NCBI GenBank assembly: GCA_016710365.1
Contig: JADJVW010000003.1
Span: 270,501 to 334,500, forward strand
DNA: 64,000 nucleotides
DNA from: Candidatus Caldilinea saccharophila
Lineage (GTDB): Bacteria > Chloroflexota > Anaerolineae > Caldilineales > Caldilineaceae
Reading direction: 5' to 3'
Shown: positions 57,572 to 64,000 of the stretch, piece after piece
Numbering within the stretch: position 1 is the stretch's first letter
How the letters are laid out: every line of letters starts with the position of its first letter
Program-made: the position numbers and the translations under genes
The notes under the pieces: model-generated
What the model saw: the letters and a program-made list of their open reading frames with translations, nothing else
Told to the model about the DNA's origin: nothing
The model's database searches: none

Positions 57572-59410
57572 ATGAATCGATTGCAGGTCGATGTCTCCCG
57601 CACAGCATCCCGTCTCGTGCGGTATCTACTTGTCTTTGCGGTGCTCTTGGCCATGATGCCGGCCTCGGCGGCGTTGGCGCAGGAGGGAGGCGAGGTGGAG
57701 CCTGCGGCGCCACTGCCGCCCAGCCTGGTGGAAGAACTCGCCAATGCGCCAGGACTTGCTCCGGCAGTTGTCCCCGCGGATGTCGAGTTGCCGGAGGGCT
57801 TCACTGCTGAAGAACTGGCGCAGATGCCCGACCGCTCGCAGTACGCCGTGATTGATTATGCCGTGGAAGGCAGTATAGTCAATGCCACGGTGCAGTTGCC
57901 GGCCTCGCAGGCGACTTACATTGCTTCGGGCGCGCCAAACACCAACTTTGGCAACCTTGCCGTGCTGAACCTCGGCTGGGATCAAACCGGCCCCAATGCC
58001 ATGCGCACGTTGATCCAGTTTGATCTGAGCCGGCTACCGTCCAATGTCCAGATCAACAGCGCATCGTTTTTCATCAATCAAACGTTGATCAATCCGCCGG
58101 GCGACGGTCGCTCGATGGCTTTCCGCGCTCAGCTTATGCAGCAATCCTGGAACGCCGGCAGCGTCACCTGGAACAGCGCCAATTTTCTGGGCGGCACGGC
58201 GTTTCCGCTGGGAGAGATTCCACCTGCCATCGGTTGGGTTAGCGGCGGCGCCACCGACGTAGTGCGGGCTTGGGACAGCGGCCAGCCAAACCGCGGCCTG
58301 CTCATTACCGGCGACGAGACGGCCAACCTCGGTCGTTGGCGGCGCTTCAATGGCCGGCAGATCGCGGCGCTGGCGCCCTATCTGGAGGTCAACTACACGG
58401 GAAGCTGCGACACGGCGGCGCCGATCGCCACAATGACGGCGCTGCCCACCTTCTCGCCGGCCGAGTTCAGAGTCTTCTGGTCGGCGGTCGATCCTGACCA
58501 GCCGGGCTGTCGAGCAAGCGGTGTGGCGTGGTACAACGTGCGCTATCGCATCAACGGTGGCGGCTGGGTCAACTGGCGCAATCAGACCCCTACGGACAAT
58601 TTCGGCTTCCGTCGCGAAGCGCCCAACAATTCGGTGGTTGACTTTCAGGTGCAGGCTGCGGACAACGCCGGCAACCTGGGCGCCTGGAGCCGGACTGTCT
58701 CGACGCGCATCGACTCCGAACCGCCCGTCGCCTCGGTCAATCCGCTACCGGAGTTCACGTTCCTGCCCAACTTCACCGTAACCTGGAGCGGAACCGATAA
58801 TCTGTCCGGGATTGCTTCCTACAGCCTCCAATTGAGCCGGAATGACGGAAATTGGCAGGATCTGGCAGTGGATACACAGGCGACGTCCTTCACGATCACC
58901 GGCGCTCAGTTTGGAGATCGGCTTGAATTCCGCGTGCGGGCTATCGACAACGTCGGCAATGTCCAGCCGTGGAGTCCCAATGCGCAGGCCGTGACCACCG
59001 TATTCAGCCACCCGATCGCACAGATTCAACCCTTCACGCCGCCCATCATCCAGTCGACGGCCCCGATCACGAATGTGATTCCAGTGCAATGGGTCGGCTT
59101 CTTTGCGCCGGGCACGAGTATTGTTCGTTACACGCTCAACTACCGCTACACGGACTTTGCGGGGACAACGACCGCGTGGGCCGTATGGCCGCTTGCGAAT
59201 CCACTGGCGACATCGACCAATTTTGACTATGCGTCGCTGGGGTTTGGCAATGGCATCTACGAGTTCTTTGCACAAGCAACCGACAATCTCAACCAGACGC
59301 AACCGCTGAATCCGGCGGGGGGCGCCGGCGGATCGATCATCCTGGATCTGGACGATCAGATTCAGGCAAGACAATTCATGCCGTTCGCCAGCAACCAAAC
59401 ATTGGATTGA
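57572..59410 (+). CDS. Secreted protein with DNRLRE domain and fibronectin/Ig-like modules
   Basis: 612 residues. ATG 57572 follows AAAGGAAAG. Signal peptide ends at about MMPASAALAQE. A DNRLRE (CBM96-like) domain covers about residues 110-285 (ATYIASGAPNTNFGNLAVLNLG, RTLIQFDLSRLPSNVQINSAS, WNAGSVTWNSANFLGGTAF). Three beta modules follow (about 290-400, 405-490 and 505-595), two with the DNAGNLGAWSRTVSTRID and DNVGNVQPWSP motifs typical of FN3-like surface proteins. No anchor is visible at the C terminus. A host-independent adhesion or sheath role is plausible but unproven. Confidence 0.8.
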   Translation: MNRLQVDVSRTASRLVRYLLVFAVLLAMMPASAALAQEGGEVEPAAPLPPSLVEELANAPGLAPAVVPADVELPEGFTAEELAQMPDRSQYAVIDYAVEGSIVNATVQLPASQATYIASGAPNTNFGNLAVLNLGWDQTGPNAMRTLIQFDLSRLPSNVQINSASFFINQTLINPPGDGRSMAFRAQLMQQSWNAGSVTWNSANFLGGTAFPLGEIPPAIGWVSGGATDVVRAWDSGQPNRGLLITGDETANLGRWRRFNGRQIAALAPYLEVNYTGSCDTAAPIATMTALPTFSPAEFRVFWSAVDPDQPGCRASGVAWYNVRYRINGGGWVNWRNQTPTDNFGFRREAPNNSVVDFQVQAADNAGNLGAWSRTVSTRIDSEPPVASVNPLPEFTFLPNFTVTWSGTDNLSGIASYSLQLSRNDGNWQDLAVDTQATSFTITGAQFGDRLEFRVRAIDNVGNVQPWSPNAQAVTTVFSHPIAQIQPFTPPIIQSTAPITNVIPVQWVGFFAPGTSIVRYTLNYRYTDFAGTTTAWAVWPLANPLATSTNFDYASLGFGNGIYEFFAQATDNLNQTQPLNPAGGAGGSIILDLDDQIQARQFMPFASNQTLD

Positions 59411-59446
59411 CGCGTGGGCGGTGAAATTTGCCGCCGCGCAGAGAGC

Positions 59447-59492
59447 GCACCAACCAAACAGAAACGGTAGCCCGTCGTTGTTTGGTTGGTGC
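59447..59492. terminator. Perfect 13-bp hairpin after the DNRLRE gene
   Basis: GCACCAACCAAAC (59447-59459), 20-nt loop, inverted at 59480-59492, followed by TCCCC. No T-run. It ends the surface-protein unit and precedes the dctP promoter. Confidence 0.55.
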
Positions 59493-59568
59493 TCCCCTAT
59501 CGATGCTGACGCCTTGGGAACCATTGCGGCGGAATTTTGGGCGCACCTCCCTGGATTTTTCCGACAGA

Positions 59569-59597
59569 TTGACAACGAAAACCGGATTCGTTACAAT
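59569..59597 (+). promoter_or_regulatory. Sigma70-type promoter of dctP
   Basis: TTGACA (59569-59574), 17-bp spacer, TACAAT (59592-59597). This is the best-matching promoter seen in the window; about 80 bp before ATG 59677. Confidence 0.7.
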
Positions 59598-59676
59598 CTT
59601 TGCAGATTTCCGCCCTATTCCATCTTTATTCAATTCACTTCAAGCCCATATTGGTTACAGTCTAAGGAGGACTTCC

Positions 59677-60816
59677 ATGAACCGTCGGGAATTCTTGACG
59701 AATGTAGCGACGAAAGCTGCTGGCGGCGCTGTGATCGGCCTGGCGGCCGGCTGCACCTTTGGCGCCACCCCTGCCGCCCAGGAGGTTCAGCAGGCAACGG
59801 CGCAAGACGCGGCGCTGCCGGAACTCAAGTGGGAGATGGCGACCAGTTGGACGCCGGCTGTGGATATTCTGTACGGCACGGCGCAACTGTTTACCGAAAC
59901 CGTGAGCAAGCTGACCAGCGGCAAATTTGTGATTGCGGCGCGCGCCTGGCGAGTTGGCGCCTGGCACGCAGGTGCTTGATGTCGTGCAGCAGGGCGCCGT
60001 GCCGATCGGTCACACCGCCTCATATTACTATATCGGCAAGACGCCACGGCGCGGCATTTGGCACGACGCTGCCATTTGGACTGACCTGGCAACAGCAGAA
60101 CGCATGGCTTTTATGCCGGCGGTGGTCTGGAATTGATCCAGAAGCTCTACGCTGACAAATTCAACGTCCTGCCCCTGCCGGCTGGCAACACAGGCATGCA
60201 GATGGGCGGCTGGTTCCGCAAGGAGATCAACACCGTCGCCGACTTGCAGGGTCTGAAGATGCGCATTGCCGGGCTTGGCGGGCAGGTGATGGCGAAGCTA
60301 GGCGTCAACGTGCAGGTGCTGGCCGCGGGCGAGATTTTCCAGGCATTGCAGACAGGCGCGGTGGATGCGGCCGAATGGGTCGGCCCCTACGACGACGAGA
60401 AGCTTGGCTTGAACACCGTGGCCGACTACTATTACCGGCCGGGGTGGTGGGAGCCGGGTTCGTCGCTCGAAGTGAACGTCAACCTGGACGAATGGAACAA
60501 GCTGCCTGAACTCTATCAAGTTGCGATCGAGACTGCCGCTGCCCAATCGAATGTGGTCATGCTCTCCCGCTATGAGGCCGCCAATGATGCTGCGCTGGGA
60601 CGTCTGATCGAGGGCGGCACGCAGTTGCGCGAATACAGCCCGGAGATCATGACGGCGGCGTCTGAGGCCTGGCTTGGTCTGGTGGACGAATTCTCCACCC
60701 AGGATGCTGATTTCAAGGCGATCTATGAGCAATGGAACGCCTTCCGCAGCAGCATCTACGACTGGAACAAAACCAACGAATACGCGTTTACCTCGTTTGT
60801 GTTCAACGCAGGCTGA
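59677..60816 (+). CDS. TRAP transporter substrate-binding protein (DctP family), frame broken three times at 59.94-60.11 kb
   Basis: About 380 residues. Twin-Arg-like start (MNRREFLTNVATKAAGGA) with LAAGC lipobox-like end. ELKWEMATSWTPAVDILYG, GELAPGTQVLDVVQQGAVPIG, HTASYYYIGK, FGTTLPFGLTWQQQNAW, GNTGMQMGGWFRKEI and GAVDAAEWVGPYDD are DctP/TAXI-like periplasmic binding motifs of the mannitol/2-keto-acid group. Frames change near 59943, 60051 and 60110; the first two fit loss of CG, the third an extra T. Net length stays a multiple of three. The membrane subunits are convergent at 60.9-62.9 kb. Confidence 0.88.
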
Positions 60817-60840
60817 TTACGCACAGTGGAGTAAAACTAA

Positions 60841-60881
60841 ACAAAGGCCCGGCGCTGGTTAGGCGCCGGGCCTTTGTTTTG
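60841..60881. terminator. Bidirectional terminator between dctP and dctM
   Basis: ACAAAGGCCCGGCGC (60841-60855), 7-nt loop, inverted at 60863-60877, flanked by A-rich and T-rich sides (TTTGTTTT), serving convergent genes. Confidence 0.85.
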
Positions 60882-60947
60882 CTGAAATGTCTTTTCTCTG
60901 CGCACCTCTGCCTCGCTGCGCCTCTGCGTCAAAGGATTGTCGCCAGA

Positions 60948-62279
60948 TCACGCCGCTATGTCGATCAACCAGCGGACGGTCTGCGGAAACGCGATCACGA
61001 GGACGAGCACGATCAACTGCAGCGCCATGAAGGGAAAGGCGCTGCGATGGATCTCGCTGGTCGGCACTTCCCTGGGCGCCACACTTTGCAGGTAAAAGAG
61101 GGAGAACCCCACCGGCGGGGAGATGAAGGCGATCTGCAGGTTCACCGCCATGATCACGCCGAACCACACCAGGTCGATGCCAAGCGCCGCGGCCGCGGGC
61201 ACAAACAGCGGCATGACGATAAAGGCGATCTCGATAAATTCAAGAAACATCCCCAGGAAGAAAACGGCAATATTGCTGACGATCAGGAAACCGACGACGC
61301 CGCCCGGCACATTGGTCAGCATCGATGTGATGAAAGACTTGCCACCCAGCCCGTCGAACACCACGGTGAACATGCTGGCCGCGATCACAATCATCATCAC
61401 CATGCCGCTGATGCGCGCGGTGGACGTGGCGGCATCGACCAGGTTGCGCCAGGTCAACTTGCGATTGAGTGCAGCCAGTACGCACGCGCCTACGCTGCCG
61501 ACGGCGCCGGCTTCGGTTGGCGTGGCAATCCCAAAAAAGATGCTGCCCAAAACCAGGAAAATCAGCACGATGGGAGGGATGACGACCTTAACCACGCGTA
61601 TTGCTAACTTGGCGCCGCGCACTGTGCGCGCTTCCGGTGGAAAGGCAGGCGCCATCTTGGGACGCAAGAAGGCGAGCACCACAACGTAGAGCAGAAAGGA
61701 GCCGGCCAACATCAAGCCGGGGATAAATGAGCCGATGAACAGGTCGCCAACCGACACGCCGATCTGCTGGCTCAAGACAATCAGCACCAGGCTGGGCGGG
61801 ATCAACTGCGCCAGCGTGCCCGAAGCCACGATCACACCGGAGGCCAGGCGCTTGTCATAGCCGTAACGCAGCATGATCGGCAGCGACATCATGCCCATCA
61901 TGATCACCGTGGCCGCCACCACGCCGGTCGTCGCCGCCAACAGCGTGCCAACGATGATCACGGCGACTGCCATCCCGCCGCGCAGCGGCCCAAAGACAAT
62001 GCCTAACGTTTCCAGCAGCGCTTCGGCCAGCCCCGATTTTTCTAAAATAGCGCCTAAAAAGATGAAAAAGGGGATCGCCAGCAGGGTGGTGTCCGACATC
62101 GTGCCGAACCAGCGCGACGGCAGTAACTTGAGCAGGTTCAGATCAAACGCGCCAGCCGCCAGCCCGATGGCGCCAAAGAGGATCGACGCACCGGCAAACG
62201 AGAAGGCGACCGGGAAACCCGTCATCATGATAAAAAAGAATCCTACGAACATGGCGATGGCCAGCCATTCGTAATCCAT
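60948..62279 (-). CDS. dctM: TRAP transporter large permease (DctM)
   Basis: 443 residues with 12 or more hydrophobic segments. MTGFPVAFSFAGASILFGAIG, TLLAIPFFIFLGAILEKSGLAEALLE, LIPPSLVLIVLSQQIGVSVGDLF, GIATPTEAGAVGSVGACVLA, FLEFIEIAFIVMPLFVPAAAALG and ISPPVGFSLFYLQ are DctM family signatures. It couples solute import to an ion gradient. Gene order dctQ-dctM on the minus strand, gap about 60 bp. Confidence 0.95.
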   Translation of the reverse strand: MDYEWLAIAMFVGFFFIMMTGFPVAFSFAGASILFGAIGLAAGAFDLNLLKLLPSRWFGTMSDTTLLAIPFFIFLGAILEKSGLAEALLETLGIVFGPLRGGMAVAVIIVGTLLAATTGVVAATVIMMGMMSLPIMLRYGYDKRLASGVIVASGTLAQLIPPSLVLIVLSQQIGVSVGDLFIGSFIPGLMLAGSFLLYVVVLAFLRPKMAPAFPPEARTVRGAKLAIRVVKVVIPPIVLIFLVLGSIFFGIATPTEAGAVGSVGACVLAALNRKLTWRNLVDAATSTARISGMVMMIVIAASMFTVVFDGLGGKSFITSMLTNVPGGVVGFLIVSNIAVFFLGMFLEFIEIAFIVMPLFVPAAAALGIDLVWFGVIMAVNLQIAFISPPVGFSLFYLQSVAPREVPTSEIHRSAFPFMALQLIVLVLVIAFPQTVRWLIDIAA

Positions 62280-62336
62280 ATTTTCAGTCTCCTGCGTGCG
62301 TTGCGTCAGACAAGAACGCGTGCAAAGAAAAGCGTC

Positions 62337-62933
62337 TCACTCAACAAGGTCAGTGGATGCGGTTTCAGCAATCAATTCCGTAGCCACCTCATCGTGGCCG
62401 GTGAGCAGGGCCGTATATTTGATGATTTGGGCAATCGCCTGCAACAATAACAGCGCAAAGGCCACGATGATCAAGCTCTTGATCGGCGCACGCGGCAACC
62501 CGTCAGGATCACCGGATAATTCCCAAGCGCCAAACGTGCCATTCGGCAGCAGCCCCCAGGACTGGAGCACGGGGTTGATGGTCATCCAGATGCCGATGAT
62601 CGCCAGCGGCGCGATGATCAGCAAAGTGCCCAGCAGATCGACCCAGGCGCGGCGCTTTGGCCCCCACTTTGTGTAGAGAATATCCACGCGTACATTGACA
62701 TCGTGCTTGAGATTGTACGCAAAGATCAGCAGAAAAATGATGGAATAGAGGTACCACTGCACCTCAAGCAGACGGTTAGACGAGAGATTCTGGCCGATAA
62801 AGCGACCGATATAGCGCGCGACGACATTGTAAAAGCCCACCGCCAACAAAACAAGGATCAGGTAAATACTGACCTTGCCGAGTAACTCTGAGAGGCGGTC
62901 GATGCCGTGTGCGACCTTCAAGAGACTGCGCAC
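62337..62933 (-). CDS. dctQ: TRAP transporter small permease (DctQ)
   Basis: 198 residues with four hydrophobic helices: IYLILVLLAVGFYNVVARYI, EVQWYLYSIIFLLIFAYNL, LLGTLLIIAPLAIIGIWMTI, SLIIVAFALLLLQAIAQII. The HDVNVRVDILYTKWGPKRRAWVDLLG motif is diagnostic of DctQ. GTG 62933 is preceded by AAGGAG 7 nt upstream. It stands before dctM and converges on dctP. Confidence 0.93.
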   Translation of the reverse strand: MRSLLKVAHGIDRLSELLGKVSIYLILVLLAVGFYNVVARYIGRFIGQNLSSNRLLEVQWYLYSIIFLLIFAYNLKHDVNVRVDILYTKWGPKRRAWVDLLGTLLIIAPLAIIGIWMTINPVLQSWGLLPNGTFGAWELSGDPDGLPRAPIKSLIIVAFALLLLQAIAQIIKYTALLTGHDEVATELIAETASTDLVE

Positions 62934-63322
62934 TGCGCGCTCCTTTCCAGCTTTGTGGTCATTGCGTGATGGATGAGAGGAGTAAGCTGTCTGCCACGCT
63001 ATATTTTATCGATCATGACGATAGGTAAACTCAGAGAACATGCTCCCTATCGTTGCAATCTGGAGTGGTTCAACTGATGATCTCTGGGCGGATTGATCGA
63101 TTGTAGGCTGGATGCTGCCATGATTGTAATCGAGATAAGGGGTTCGCGCAACAGCCCCCTGTTCCCCAGATACGCCCCACTCTCCCAACTAACTTTTTCG
63201 ATCAATCCCTTGCTTGTATAATCAGATAGTTGTTTTTTGTGGCCGCCAAGATAACGGTGTTGGGAATTTGCACAAATATTGCTGTGTGCATCCTGTTGTG
63301 CGGCCGAGAGGGGATTTTGGTT
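62934..63322. other. Divergent intergenic region between dctQ and terC
   Basis: No gene is supported. A TATAAT hexamer at 63217-63222 reads toward the TerC-family gene, with a T-rich weak -35 (63194-63199). The 100-nt leader does not show the conserved yybP-ykoY (manganese) riboswitch core that often precedes such genes. Confidence 0.4.
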
Positions 63323-64000
63323 ATGGCTACGAATCCTTGGTTTTGGATTCTTTTCAATCTTTTCGTCATTGCGATGCTGGCCTCGATCTGGGCGTCTTCA
63401 ACCGCAAGGCGCACCGCATCGGCGTGAAAGAAGCCGCCATTTGGAGTGTGGCGTGGATCAGCCTGGCGCTGATTTTCAATGCCGGCCTGTATCATTTTGA
63501 GGGGCCGGAGATCGCCATGCAGTTCCTGGGCGGCTATCTTTTGGAGAAATCGCTCAGCGTCGACAATATTTTTGTCTTTGTCATGATCTTTACCTACTTT
63601 GCGACGCCGGCCGAATATCAGCATCGCGTGCTCTACTGGGGCATTCTTACTGCTCTGGTGTTGCGCGGCGGGATGATCCTCACCGGCGCGGCTCTGATTT
63701 CTCGCTTCGATTTCCTGATCGGAATCTTTGGCCTGCTGCTGATCGTCACGGCAATCCGTATGTTTCGTAGTGGCGACGAAGAAGGCGACCTCAGCAAAAA
63801 TGTCGTCGTCAAGATGACACAGCGCTTCTTCCGCGTGACCGATGACTATCGCGGCCAACATTTTACGATCGTCGAGCACGGCAAGCGCTGGATCACGCCG
63901 CTGCTGGTTGTGTTGCTCGTGATCGAGACGAGTGATGTCGTTTTTGCCGTCGATTCCATCCCTGCCGTCTTTGGCATCACCACCGACCCCTTTATTGTTT
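63323..64000 (+). CDS. TerC/Alx-family membrane protein, partial at window end, frame broken near 63383
   Basis: ATG 63323 starts MATNPWFWILFNLFVIAML; the next residues should read AFDLGVFNRKAHRIGVKEA but the frame changes at 63380-63386 (one T missing: gcctcgat for gccttcgat). The downstream frame reads FNAGLYHFEGPEIAMQFLGGY, YLLEKSLSVDNIFVFVMIFTYFATP, HFTIVEHGKRWITPLLVVL and ETSDVVFAVDSIPAVFGIT, and runs off the window. SLSVDNIFVF and SDVVFAVDSIPA carry the conserved Asp residues of TerC. Linked to metal (Mn2+) or tellurite resistance in other bacteria. Confidence 0.9.

Overview
The window looks like a chromosomal segment of a GC-rich bacterium, most likely a filamentous Chloroflexota (Anaerolineae/Caldilineae type). 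This is inferred from the gene set: a MalT-type LuxR ATPase followed by a ~105-residue small protein common in that phylum, META/SH3 surface proteins with Pro-Thr linkers, a baeRF ribosome-hibernation-type protein next to DUF1269, DUF6325 and SHOCT genes, BMP-type and TRAP transporters, and frequent GTG/TTG starts. No rRNA, tRNA, CRISPR array or complete mobile element was seen.

Layout. 0-6 kb: a methyltransferase cut by the window edge, a class A penicillin-binding protein, a PH-like membrane protein and a family 2 glycosyltransferase. 6-9.4 kb (minus): an operon of histidine kinase, NarL-type regulator and HtrA-like protease. 9.4-9.9 kb: a gene-free block with several DnaA-box-like 9-mers. 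10-16 kb: M23 peptidase, FmdB-type zinc ribbon, small membrane proteins, an amidohydrolase and a hydantoinase/oxoprolinase-like protein. 16-22.7 kb: a BMP/PnrA nucleoside-type ABC importer with an overlapping unknown protein. 22.7-25.7 kb: HDAC-like deacetylase, TPR protein, Ndk, SnoaL-like protein. 25.7-29.7 kb (minus): hypothetical protein, GNAT/FemAB-like acyltransferase, cell-surface protein, and the 3' end of an ISAs1-family transposase. 30-37 kb: MalT-like regulator, small protein, META/SH3 protein, MFS exporter. 37-42.3 kb: M20 peptidase, duplicated BOF protein, peptidase-T-like enzyme, AbgT transporter. 42.3-50.7 kb: TRIC channel, then the DUF1269, DUF6325, SHOCT, VIT-like, baeRF, DUF4203, lipoprotein-hydrolase and LURP-one genes, all on the plus strand. 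50.7-55.1 kb: SulP permease, SdsA1-like alkyl sulfatase and GAP-family membrane protein. 55-59.4 kb: two large secreted proteins. 59.6-63 kb: TRAP transporter (dctP plus, dctM/dctQ minus). 63.3 kb to the edge: TerC-family protein.

Two features dominate. First, at least 12 conserved genes (16 sites) are split by one- or two-base indels, and lining up the motifs restores each frame. About seven sites fit loss of a single CG/GC dinucleotide from a GC-alternating tract, which suggests a consensus-sequence artefact more than gene decay. Second, the spaces between genes carry several families of small palindromic repeats, one with two copies (25.2 and 50.0 kb).

Functional themes: nucleoside/nucleobase uptake and breakdown (BMP-ABC, amidohydrolase, HyuA, Ndk), peptide or p-aminobenzoyl-glutamate use (two M20 peptidases, AbgT), alkyl-sulfate breakdown with sulfate transport (SdsA1-like, SulP), and a stress/dormancy block (43-47.5 kb) that is the best candidate for an uncharacterised functional module.
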